From the NCBI RefSeq assembly GCF_026020075.1, contig NZ_CP102772.1, positions 1,302,001 to 1,366,000 on the forward strand: a stretch of 64,000 nucleotides of DNA, written 5' to 3'. Source of the DNA: Bosea sp. NBC_00550 (lineage in GTDB: Bacteria > Pseudomonadota > Alphaproteobacteria > Rhizobiales > Beijerinckiaceae). The translations under genes were made by a program, and so were the position numbers. How positions within the stretch are numbered: the first letter of the stretch is position 1; the number at the start of each line of letters is the position of its first letter. The notes below the pieces were generated by a model that was not told the DNA's origin, made no database searches, and worked only from the letters and a program-made list of their open reading frames with translations. Positions 44,205 through 52,606 of this stretch are shown here, piece by piece.

Positions 44205-45224
44205 TCACTCCCAGCTGAGCGCGCCGCCGTTCTGATATTCGATGACGCGGGTCTCGAAGAAGTTCTTCTCCTTCTTGAGGTCCATCGCCTCGGACATCCA
44301 CGGAAAGCCGCGCGGCATCGTGTCCCGGCCATAGGCCGCTTCAAGCTCGGCCGCATCGCGGATCATGCCACGCACCTCCTTCTGGAAGGCCCTGGTCCAG
44401 AGATGCGGGTTCTCGATCTTGATCTGGTTGATCACGTCGATACCGAAGTTCAAATGGATCGACTCGTCGCGCAGGATGTACTGGTACTGCTCGGCGATGC
44501 CGACCATCTTGTTGCGCCGGCCGAGCGAGAGGATCTGCGCGAAGCCGGTGTAGAACCACATACCCTCGAAGATCGCGTAGAAGGTGATCAGGTCGCGCAG
44601 CAGCGCCTGGTCGTTCTCGGGTGTCCCCGTGCTGAAATCGGGGTCCTCGATGCTCTGCGTATGCTTCAGCGCCCAGGCCGCCTTGTCGGTGATCGAAGGC
44701 ACCTCGCGATACATGTTGAACAGCTCGCCCTCGTCGAGGCCGAGACTCTCGACGATGTACTGGAAGGTGTGCGTGTGGATCGCCTCCTCGAAGGCCTGAC
44801 GCAGCAGATATTGCTGGCATTCGGGATTGGTCAGGTGGCGATAGATCGCGAGCACGATGTTGTTTGCGACGAGGCTCTCCGAGGCGGCGAAGAAGCCGAG
44901 ATTGCGCTTGAGCATGCGCCGCTCGTCCTCGGTCAGCCCATCCCTCGACTTCCACAGCGCGATGTCGGCCTGCATCGAGACCTCGGTCGGCATCCAGTGG
45001 TTGTTGCAGCCGGCGAGATACTTCTCCCAAGCCCATTTGTACTTGAGCGGCAGAAGCTGATTCACGTCGGCGCGGCAGTTGATCATCCGCTTCTCGTCGA
45101 CGCTGACGCGCCCGCCGGAGCGATCGATCTCGCCCAGCCCGGTGGCGTCGGCCGTGGGAACCGGGTTGGTCAGGATGGCGGGGTTGGCTGGGGTCGCGGG
45201 CTTGGTTTCGGACCAGTCGAGCAT
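44205..45224 (-). CDS. nrdB: ribonucleotide reductase small subunit, class Ic, probably internally deleted
   Basis: 339 residues. Metal ligands Glu116, Glu147, His150, Glu220, Glu254 and His257 are present ([23 protein letters not shown]). The position of the radical tyrosine (seven after Glu147) is Phe154 ([10 protein letters not shown]), as in the Mn/Fe class Ic enzyme of Chlamydia. After [15 protein letters not shown] (Gly306) the chain jumps to [10 protein letters not shown]; by memory of Chlamydia R2, about 35 residues normally stand between (…MFxxYVxHIADRRLERIG…). The loss is in frame and the C-terminal R1-binding tail is intact. Downstream of nrdA, 158 bases away. Probably unstable or inactive. 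Confidence 0.88.
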   Translation of the reverse strand: MLDWSETKPATPANPAILTNPVPTADATGLGEIDRSGGRVSVDEKRMINCRADVNQLLPLKYKWAWEKYLAGCNNHWMPTEVSMQADIALWKSRDGLTEDERRMLKRNLGFFAASESLVANNIVLAIYRHLTNPECQQYLLRQAFEEAIHTHTFQYIVESLGLDEGELFNMYREVPSITDKAAWALKHTQSIEDPDFSTGTPENDQALLRDLITFYAIFEGMWFYTGFAQILSLGRRNKMVGIAEQYQYILRDESIHLNFGIDVINQIKIENPHLWTRAFQKEVRGMIRDAAELEAAYGRDTMPRGFPWMSEAMDLKKEKNFFETRVIEYQNGGALSWE

Positions 45225-45256
45225 GGAAAAATTCCGTTCGTGAAATGAAGGGCGTC

Positions 45257-45354
45257 ATGCTCGGGCATGACCCGAGCATCTCCGGCCGAAGGAGGGGTCC
45301 AGCGCCCTCTTCCGATCGAGATTCTCGGGTCTGCGCTTCGCTTCGCCCGAGAAT
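45257..45354. repeat. two REP-like palindromes between nrdA and nrdB
   Basis: ATGCTCGGG-5-CCCGAGCAT (45257-45279) and ATTCTCGGG-16-CCCGAGAAT (45321-45354), flanked by GTCAT/TGAC. Such 'CGTCATTCTCGGG' units are scattered through genomes of this group. A related unit is at 63930. Confidence 0.7.
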
Positions 45355-45382
45355 GACGCGCGAGGTGGGATGACGGCGGCCG

Positions 45383-47618
45383 TTACTGGCAGGCCTCGCA
45401 GGTCGGATCGTCGATCGAGCAGGCGTTGGGCACCGCCATGCCGTTATCGAGCGGGATATCGACGAGGATCGGCGCGGCCGCGAGAGCTGCCTTAGCCGCG
45501 ACTGGCACAGTTGCGGAGACCGCGTTGAGCTTGCCGTCCGTCCCCTTCAGCGTCGATTTCTCGACGTGGGTCGCCGAGAGCGCGCGCAGGTAATAGATCG
45601 TCTTCAGGCCCAGCCGCCACGCCAGCCGATAGGCCTCGTCGAGCTTCCGGCCCGAGGGCTGCGCCATATAGAGGTTGAGCGACTGGCCCTGGTCGATCCA
45701 TTTCTGCCGGCGCGCCGCGGCGCGGATGAGCCAGCTCGTCTCGATCTCGAAGGAGGTCGCGTAGAGCGCCTTGAAGTCCTCCGGAACGCGGTCGATCCCG
45801 CTGACCTTGCCGTCATAGTATTTCAGGTCGGAGACCATCACCTCGTCCCAAAGCCCCCTCGCCTTCAGGTCGTGCACGAGCCCGGCATTCACCACCGTGA
45901 AGTCGCCGGACATGTTGGCCTTGACGTAGAGCTGGCTGTAGGACGGCTCGATCGACTGCGAGACGCCGACGATGTTGGAGATCGTCGCGGTCGGCGCGAT
46001 CGCCATCGTATTGGAATTGCGCATGCCGATGGTCTTCACTCGCTCGCGCAGCGGCTCCCAATCCAGCGTCGCCGAGCGGTCGAGCTCGACATCGCCGTCG
46101 CGGGCTTCCGAGAGGATATCGAGCGAGTCGATCGGCAGGATGCCCTTCGACCAAAGCGAGCCCTCGAAGCTCGGATAGCGGCCGCGCTCGGCGGCTAGAT
46201 CGACCGAGGCCGAAATCGCATGGAAGCTGATAGCCTCCATGGAGCTGTCGGCGAAGGCGACCGCGCCTTCCGAAGCCGCCGGCAGGCGCAGGGTCTGCAG
46301 CGCCGAGGCCCACCGGGCGATGGCGCAGGTTGGAACGGCGCGCCTCCGGGATCGTGTAGAAATTGATGTCGACGACATTGTCGAGCATCCGCATGGCGGT
46401 CTTCACCGTCTTCGCCAACCGGGCCTGGTCGAGCCCCTCCGCCGTCACATGGGCAAAGAGGTTGACCGAGCCGAGATTGCAGACCGCGACCTCATCGGCC
46501 GAGGTGTTGAGCGTGATCTCGGTGCAGAGATTGGACGAATGCACGACGCCGGCATGCTGCTGAGGCGAGCGCAGATTGCAGGCATCCTTGAAGGTGATCC
46601 AGGGATGGCCGGTCTCGAACAGCATGGTCAGCATCTTGCGCCAGAGATCGAGCGCTGCCACGCGCTTGGACACCTTGAGCTCGCCGCGGTCGGCCTTGGC
46701 CTCATAGGCTTCATAGGCCGCCTTGAACGGCTTGCCGTAGAGGCCGTGCAGGTCCGGCGTCTCGTCGGGCGAGAACAGCGTCCACTGGCCGCCGGCCGCG
46801 ACGCGCTGCATGAACAGGTCGGGAATCCAGTTCGCCGTGTTCATGTCATGGGTGCGGCGGCGGTCGTCGCCGGTGTTCTTGCGCAGATCGAGGAACTCCT
46901 CGATGTCGACATGCCAGGTCTCGAGATAGGCGCAGACCGCGCCCTTTCGCTTGCCGCCCTGGTTGACCGCGATCGCCGTGTCGTTGGCGACCTTCAGGAA
47001 CGGCACGATGCCCTGGCTCTCGCCATTGGTGCCCTTGATATGGGCGCCCAATCCGCGCACCGGCGTCCAGTCGTTGCCGAGGCCGCCGGAATACTTGGCG
47101 AGCAGCGCATTGTCCTTCACCGCCTTGAAGATGCCGTCGAGATCGTCGGCAACGGTGGTCAGGAAGCAGGAGGACAGCTGCGGGCGGAGCGTGCCCGAAT
47201 TGAACAGCGTCGGCGTCGAGGCCATGAAATCGAAGGACGACAGCAGGTCAAGCACATAGGCGCGTGCGACCTTGTGATGCTCGGAGCGCATCAGGGCGAG
47301 TTCGACCTGGTCCTGCACGTCCTCGATATGGAAGGTGCGGCCGGCATCGGCGCGGCGCGTCAGGCCCGCGACGATCTGCGTGGTGAGGTCGGCGACGATG
47401 TCGTGGATGCGGCGCGAGGCGGCGGCGCTCGAACCCTCGACCGCCAGGAACGCCTTGGTCAGGGCCACTGCGATCTTGGAGGCATCGAAGGGCGTGACCG
47501 CGCCGTTGCGGCGGATCACCTGGAAGCCCGGTTCGCTCGCGACGGCGCGCGGCTGCGAGACGGTTTCGGCACTGTACGGCGCCGGCGCAGGCCGTTCGGC
47601 TTCAACGGAAAGAGACAT
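45383..47618 (-). pseudogene. nrdA: ribonucleotide reductase large subunit (frameshifted)
   Basis: The 5' part (ATG 47618, RBS GGAG) reads an ATP-cone ([20 protein letters not shown]...), then the catalytic barrel ([33 protein letters not shown]) to [10 protein letters not shown] near 46305. The 3' part continues in another frame: [20 protein letters not shown] to the end ([24 protein letters not shown]-terminal CSIDDPTCEACQ with the redox cysteines). The expected VMGFQDA between them is missing: about 20 bases were lost. As read, translation ends in nonsense after ~440 residues. Regulated by the upstream cobalamin riboswitch. Confidence 0.88.
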
Positions 47619-47755
47619 CGGCTCCAAACCCCAAGATCAAGATGTTGGGGGCGAAGGCCAAGGCGGACGCGTGGAAAGGGCGCGCGACGACGAGAGGCCG
47701 CGACCTGCCAGCGCACCACCGGGACACCCCGCCCGAGGACGTTAACTAGGGTCGC

Positions 47756-47926
47756 GGCAGGTCTCCTGGCTCGCGGGTCGTCGTTCTCGCCCGTCTTCCC
47801 AAGGCCTTGCGGCCTCAGTGACTTAATGCTGGATGAGAACTCACCGCTAACAGTTGCGGGGGCAGCGCCGGCTTCGCACCGGCTTCCCTCTTAGCTCTCG
47901 ATCTTGCGATTCGAGAGACCGTGACC
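47756..47926 (-). ncRNA. cobalamin riboswitch upstream of nrdA
   Basis: On the minus strand the conserved pieces appear in order: AAGAGGGAAGCCGGTGCGAA with GCCGGCGCTGCCCCCGCAAC (B12 box), AAGTCACTGAGGCC, TTGGGAAGACGGGC, and the closing AGCCAGGAGACCTGCC at 47756-47771. Such riboswitches shut off B12-independent class I reductases when cobalamin is present, leaving a B12-dependent enzyme to work. The leader continues ~130 bases to the nrdA start. Confidence 0.95.
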
Positions 47927-47931
47927 ACTAC

Positions 47932-47961
47932 ATTTAGCGGTCTTTTCCATTCATCCGTCAA
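47932..47961 (-). promoter_or_regulatory. nrdA promoter candidate
   Basis: On the minus strand -35 TTGACG (47956-47961), 18 bases, -10 CTAAAT (47932-47937). The transcript would start about 47926, exactly where the riboswitch begins. Confidence 0.6.
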
Positions 47962-48096
47962 TTGCTCGTATGTGCTGGATACAAACCGTCGTGGAAAGCG
48001 AGGATGAACGGCCTGGCAGCTGCCATCGAATGCCCGCCGTAAGCGCCGGCATCCACGCTGAAACACGGCCCGGTCGGTCGCTCCATCTGAGCCAAC

Positions 48097-49320
48097 TCAG
48101 GCGAACTGAACGTCGATCTCAGGGCCAGCCTTGCGCACCACATGCACGAAACGCGAGAAATTATCGGCCTCGATCGCGAGCTTGAAACGGCCGGGCACGC
48201 CGGCCGAATCGATTACGGCAAGGCTGGCGCCCTCGTCGGAAAGCCGTTTGACGGTGCAGTCGATCACCGAGCGGCCGCCGTTGAACACGATGCTGCCGGC
48301 CTTGAGCACGCGCCGACCGAAGGGCGAGTTGCTCGCAGCGCCTGCATGGGCCGCGATGCAGCGATTGCGACCCGCGGTCTTGGCGGCATAGAGCGCCTCG
48401 TCAGCCTGCTGAAGCACGGCTTCGAGATCCGATGCGGCGGTTGAAAGCGCCGCGATGCCGAAGCTCGCGGTCACGGCGAACGGTCCGCCGACGCCTTCGA
48501 AGCGCTGGGCGGCGATGCTTTCCCGTAGCTTCTGCGCGACGCTGAGAGCGGCCTGCAGCCCCGTATGCGGCAGCAGAATCGCGAACTCCTCGCCCCCGAG
48601 GCGCCCGATCAGGTCGCTCTGGCGCAGCAGGTCGCGGCAGGCGGCCACGGTGCCGGTCAGCACGGTGTCCCCGCCGGCATGGCCCTGCGTATCGTTGACG
48701 GTTTTGAAGTGGTCGAGGTCGAAGGCGATACAGCTCGTCTCATGGCGATGGCGCAACGCGAGTGCGATCGCCTTGCCGGCTTCATTGCGGAAGGCGCGGC
48801 GCGAGAGTGCCCCGGTCAGGACATCGGTGGACACGAGCAGACGCAACCTGAGCTCGTCCATCACGATCGCGGCGAGATCGGCGAGGATCGCAACGTCCTC
48901 TCCATCGAAGGCGCGGGGCGCGGTGTCCATGGCGCAGAGCGTGCCGATATTGTGACCGCCCTCGCCTCGCAGCGGTATGCCGGCATAGAAGCGCAGATGC
49001 GGCGCGCCGGTGACGAGCGGATTGTCGGTGAAGCGCGGATCGGCACGGGTATCGGGCACGATCAACGGCTCGCCGCGGCGGATCGTGACGTCGCAGAGCG
49101 CGCTACGCCGATCTCCTTCGCAGTCGGACAAGCCCTCGCGCGACTTGAACCACTGCCGGTGGCCATCGAGGAAAGTCACGGTCGCCATCGGCACCTTCAA
49201 TGTGCGGCGAACGAGGCGCGTGATCCGGTCGAAGGATTCCTCACCCGGCGTATCGAGGATGTCATACTGCGCCAGCTCGTCCAGGCGGGCCTGCTCGCTC
49301 GCGGCGGCGGGGACGGACAT
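48097..49320 (-). CDS. GAF-GGDEF-PilZ diguanylate cyclase
   Basis: 407 residues. GAF sensor at ~20-160 (LDELAQYDILDTPGEESFDRI, the typical opening; SALCDVTIRRGEPLIVPD). GGDEF at ~165-325 with DVLTGALSRRAF, GGEEF and an RxxD inhibitory site (RQSD) five residues before. The C-terminal ~75 residues (RRVLKAGSIVFNGGRSVIDCTVKRLSDEGASLAVID) look like a PilZ-type barrel, though the RxxxR signature is imperfect. It would make c-di-GMP in response to a small molecule and perhaps bind it. RBS GGGAG. Confidence 0.9.
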   Translation of the reverse strand: MSVPAAASEQARLDELAQYDILDTPGEESFDRITRLVRRTLKVPMATVTFLDGHRQWFKSREGLSDCEGDRRSALCDVTIRRGEPLIVPDTRADPRFTDNPLVTGAPHLRFYAGIPLRGEGGHNIGTLCAMDTAPRAFDGEDVAILADLAAIVMDELRLRLLVSTDVLTGALSRRAFRNEAGKAIALALRHRHETSCIAFDLDHFKTVNDTQGHAGGDTVLTGTVAACRDLLRQSDLIGRLGGEEFAILLPHTGLQAALSVAQKLRESIAAQRFEGVGGPFAVTASFGIAALSTAASDLEAVLQQADEALYAAKTAGRNRCIAAHAGAASNSPFGRRVLKAGSIVFNGGRSVIDCTVKRLSDEGASLAVIDSAGVPGRFKLAIEADNFSRFVHVVRKAGPEIDVQFA

Positions 49321-49518
49321 GGTTGCTCCCGATTCGATCTTATGCTTATGGCGCGAAGCTCAACGCGTCGGCGTAAAAGAGACGTAAACGGCAGCGTCGT
49401 CAGATGCTCTTGCCGTCAGGCCGCCGGAGTTAGAGGCCCTTAATATGTCAGCGCCTACGATGTCGACAGCCAGCCCGGCTCCCCGGAGCAAGGTCGTCCA
49501 GTCCAACGCGAAGCGGCC

Positions 49519-50853
49519 ATGAGCGAGAGCGTCCAGGGCTCGATCACCAACCAGCCGGCACGATCAGGCTCAACCGCGCGCATTGCCGGCACGGGCTCGC
49601 TCGGCAACGTTCTCGCCGGCTTCGGCCTGTTCGTGCTGATGATGTCGCTCCAGCCCTTCGCCGGGCCGCCCGAGGCGACTGCGCCAGGCGAATCCACCGG
49701 TAATATCGTCAACCAGATCGGCTATTTCGTCCTTGGCCTCGCATTTTTGGTCGCGATGCTGAGCTTGACGCAGCGAGCAGTTCTGGCTCGGCTCGGCAGC
49801 GGCAGCTGGGCGATCATCTTCGGCATCGCAGCGCTTTCAGCCGCCCAGTCGCTCGATCCGACCGCGTCTTTGCGCGGACTTCTGCTCGCGGCGATCGTGA
49901 TGACCATCATTGCCGGCGTGCTTGTCCTGCCGCGCGACGAACGAAGCTTCGCGACCGCCGCAGCCAATGCCTGCCTCTTGCTGCTGGCGCTGGTCTACGG
50001 GGCGCTACTGCTCGCGCCGCATCTCGCCGTCCACAGCTCGGAAGGCGCCGAAGGGGTCCATGCCGGCGACTGGCGCGGCCACCTCAGCCACAAGAACTTC
50101 GCGGCACCGGTCTTCTCGATCATGGCGATGTTCGGCATCTACGCCTGGCGCAGCGGGTTACGCTGGCGCGGCGGCCTGATCGTGGCGCTCGGCGTGCTCT
50201 TCGTGCTCAACAGCGGCTCCAAGACGACACTGGGCTTCCTGCCGCTGACGATCGGCCTCGTATTCCTGAGCCGCATCACCGGACGGCCCGGCCTGACGAT
50301 CCTGCTGCACCTCGTCCTGGTCGCGACCATCGCCGCCCTGACCGTCGGCTCCGTCATCTGGCCGCAGCTCCACGCGCTCAGCGCGGCGCTGATCTCCGAT
50401 CCGACCTTCACTGGCCGCGACGAGATCTGGAAATTCGCGCTCCGGCACATCGCCGAGCGGCCCTGGCTCGGCTACGGCTACGCCAGCTTCTGGCAGACGC
50501 CGATCGTCACCGGCCTCGAGGAGAACTTCGAGGCAAGCTGGGATGTGCGCGGCATCGGTTCCGGCCACAACAGCTATCTTGACGCGGCGCTGGCCTTCGG
50601 CGTCCCGGGTGCGGCGGTGATGATCTATCTGCTGATGGGCAAGCCGCTGCTGAACTATCTCGCGAGTTGGCGTGCGCCGGCCAATCGCAGGCTGGCGGAT
50701 CTCTTCGTCATGATCGTGATCTTCATGACCTATGTCGGCATGCTGGAAGCGTTCCTGCTCAATCGCGCCGACCCGCTCTGGGTGCTGTTCGCGCTGGCGG
50801 TGATGGGGCTTTCGCTGACGGCTCGGATGCGGACCGTCGCGACACCGACTTGA
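49519..50853 (+). CDS. O-antigen ligase/ExoQ-like membrane protein
   Basis: 444 residues with about 10-11 membrane spans, the first at about residues 32-48. The Wzy_C/WaaL signature is visible in the large periplasmic loop: FTGRDEIWKFALRHIAERPWLGYGYASFW, and SGHNSYLDAALAFGVPG. The HLSHKNFAAPVFS segment is typical of ExoQ-type polymerases. It joins or polymerises surface polysaccharide. No other polysaccharide genes are nearby, so the partner pathway is unknown. Confidence 0.87.
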   Translation: MSESVQGSITNQPARSGSTARIAGTGSLGNVLAGFGLFVLMMSLQPFAGPPEATAPGESTGNIVNQIGYFVLGLAFLVAMLSLTQRAVLARLGSGSWAIIFGIAALSAAQSLDPTASLRGLLLAAIVMTIIAGVLVLPRDERSFATAAANACLLLLALVYGALLLAPHLAVHSSEGAEGVHAGDWRGHLSHKNFAAPVFSIMAMFGIYAWRSGLRWRGGLIVALGVLFVLNSGSKTTLGFLPLTIGLVFLSRITGRPGLTILLHLVLVATIAALTVGSVIWPQLHALSAALISDPTFTGRDEIWKFALRHIAERPWLGYGYASFWQTPIVTGLEENFEASWDVRGIGSGHNSYLDAALAFGVPGAAVMIYLLMGKPLLNYLASWRAPANRRLADLFVMIVIFMTYVGMLEAFLLNRADPLWVLFALAVMGLSLTARMRTVATPT

Positions 50854-50941
50854 TCCGGCAGCTAAAGCGGCTTCCGTCCGACCATCGCGGCATGCCATGC
50901 AGGGCGCGGCAATTCCATCAACCGCCTGCTCGAGACCTCAC

Positions 50942-51916
50942 ATGCCCCAGACCTCAATCTCCTTCGGCCTGATCGGCGCCGGTATCATGGGCGAGCGCAT
51001 GCTGCGCGCAGCGCTCGACCAGCCGGCCGCGGCCCTGCAGGTCTCCGGCATCTGGGACCCCTCCTCCGCGGCCATGGAACGGATCGCGACCGCCCTGCCC
51101 GCGGTCCCGCACCAGCCCGACGCCGCTGCCCTGATCGCCGCCAGCGACTGCGTCTACATCGCCTCCCCGCCCACCTCCCATCTCGCCCATGCCCGGGCGG
51201 CGCTTGCCGCCGGCAAGGCCGTGTTCTGCGAGAAGCCGCTGGCGGTCGATCTCGCCGATGCACGCGCCTTCGTCTCCGAAGCGAAGGAGCGCGGCGCCGT
51301 GAACTTCCCCTTCGCCTCCTCCCCGGCCGTCGTACGGCTGCAGGAATGGATCGCCTCGGGCGTCGTCGGCACGCCCCGGCGCATCTCGATCGAGGTCGCC
51401 TTCGCGACCTGGCCGCGCTCCTGGCAGGCCGATGCGGCCGGCTGGCTCGACGGGCCGGTGCAGGGCGGTTTCACCCGCGAGGTCGTCTCGCATTTCCTGT
51501 TCCTGACACGTCGTATCGCGGGGCCTTTCGCCGGCCTCGCTGGCAAGGCTGTCTATCCCGAGCCCGGCAAGAGCGAGCGCCGCATCGAGGCGACGCTGAC
51601 GGCAGGCGCCCTGCCTGCCACCCTCACCGGCAGCGTCGGCACCACCGCGAAGGACGACCACAACGTCTGGACGCTCGAAGGCGACAAGGGCGCGGTACGC
51701 CTCTGCGACTGGTCGCAGGCCGAGCGGCGTCTGGCTGACGGCTCCTGGGAGCGCGATCCGGAGGCTCTCTCGCAGAACGAAGCGCGCCCCCTGGCCCTGC
51801 GCCGCCAGCTCGAAGGTGTCGCAAAGCTGACGCGTGGCGAGCCACATCATCTCGCGACGTTGAGCGAGGCGCTGGACGTCCAGGAGATCGTCGAGGCGAT
51901 CCTCAAGAGCGCCTGA
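50942..51916 (+). CDS. Gfo/Idh/MocA-family oxidoreductase
   Basis: 324 residues from MPQTSISFGLIGAGIMGERM. The N-terminal Rossmann fold has GLIGAGIMG, the family motif EKPLAVDLADA is at about 100 (Lys of the catalytic dyad), and the C-terminal alpha/beta domain follows (EVVSHFLFLTRRIAGPF, SVGTTAKDDHNVWTLEGDKGAVRLCDW). It is an NAD(P)-dependent sugar or polyol dehydrogenase; substrate not evident. It starts 89 bases after the O-antigen-ligase-like gene. Confidence 0.9.
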   Translation: MPQTSISFGLIGAGIMGERMLRAALDQPAAALQVSGIWDPSSAAMERIATALPAVPHQPDAAALIAASDCVYIASPPTSHLAHARAALAAGKAVFCEKPLAVDLADARAFVSEAKERGAVNFPFASSPAVVRLQEWIASGVVGTPRRISIEVAFATWPRSWQADAAGWLDGPVQGGFTREVVSHFLFLTRRIAGPFAGLAGKAVYPEPGKSERRIEATLTAGALPATLTGSVGTTAKDDHNVWTLEGDKGAVRLCDWSQAERRLADGSWERDPEALSQNEARPLALRRQLEGVAKLTRGEPHHLATLSEALDVQEIVEAILKSA

Positions 51917-52118
51917 CGACGGTCGAACCGAGGCGGCGTCCTCTCTCCGTGCCGGACGCTGCCGAGATGGCAAAATTTTGCGACGGATCGGCCCAAAACT
52001 CCTTCTTCAGGATAATTCTACTCTACAGAGTCGATAATACGAAAAAACCGACTACCTGATGTGAATTGAGCCATACCCCGCCTGTAGCGTAAAATCCTGT
52101 TCGGAAGACCGAACGGGG

Positions 52119-52247
52119 ATGGGCGTTATCGTGGCAATTCTGAACGTCGTCGATCGACAGGGCCGGAGTCATGCACTGGAAGCCGTAGAAGGCTGGCGGG
52201 TCATGGCGCGCGACGGGCTGACGCTGACCTTGGCGGGGGCCGCATAA
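52119..52247 (+). CDS. short ORF coupled to the DUF2849 gene
   Basis: 42 residues (MGVIVAILNVVDRQGRSHAL, then EAVEGWRVMARDGLTLTLAG). The stop overlaps the next start (TAATG). The phrase 'ALEAVEGWRVM' recalls the N-terminus of 2Fe-2S ferredoxins but no cysteines follow. It may be a leader peptide or a remnant; low confidence. Confidence 0.4.
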   Translation: MGVIVAILNVVDRQGRSHALEAVEGWRVMARDGLTLTLAGAA

Positions 52248-52603
52248 TGGCCGCTGTGACGAAACGCGTGCCGCTGCCGGCGATCCTGCTCGCCAATGAC
52301 TTGCTCGACGGCGACGTGGTGTTCGCGAGCAATGACGGCGCCGACGCTCTGGCCTGGACGCGCGATCCGGCGCTGGCTTTGGTCGCTGCAGACGACCCGG
52401 CAGCCGACCGGCTCGAAGCCTTCGCCGCCGCCGAGCTTCGCGGAAACAGGGTCGTCGACGCCTATCTCGTCGATGTGGCGGTCGAAACCGGCCGCCCGAT
52501 TCCACGCCATTTTCGCGAGCGCTTCAAGACGCTCGGCCCCAGCAACCGACCCGATCTCGGCAAGCAGGCCGGTGAAGGCATCGCCTCCGGGCCGAAGGGC
52601 TGA
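52247..52603 (+). CDS. DUF2849 protein
   Basis: 118 residues. The pattern PAILLANDLLDGDVVFASNDG...W (1-40), EAFAAAELRGNRVVDAYLVDVAVETGRPIPRHFRERFKTLGPSNRPD is that of DUF2849, the usual small partner immediately before sulfite reductase in alphaproteobacterial cys operons. Role unknown, perhaps in enzyme assembly or siroheme delivery (inferred from context). 3-base gap to cysI. Confidence 0.85.
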   Translation: MAAVTKRVPLPAILLANDLLDGDVVFASNDGADALAWTRDPALALVAADDPAADRLEAFAAAELRGNRVVDAYLVDVAVETGRPIPRHFRERFKTLGPSNRPDLGKQAGEGIASGPKG

Positions 52604-52606
52604 TCC

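Noticed and set aside
46239..47894. 551-residue plus frame
   Set aside because: Antisense to nrdA and the riboswitch.
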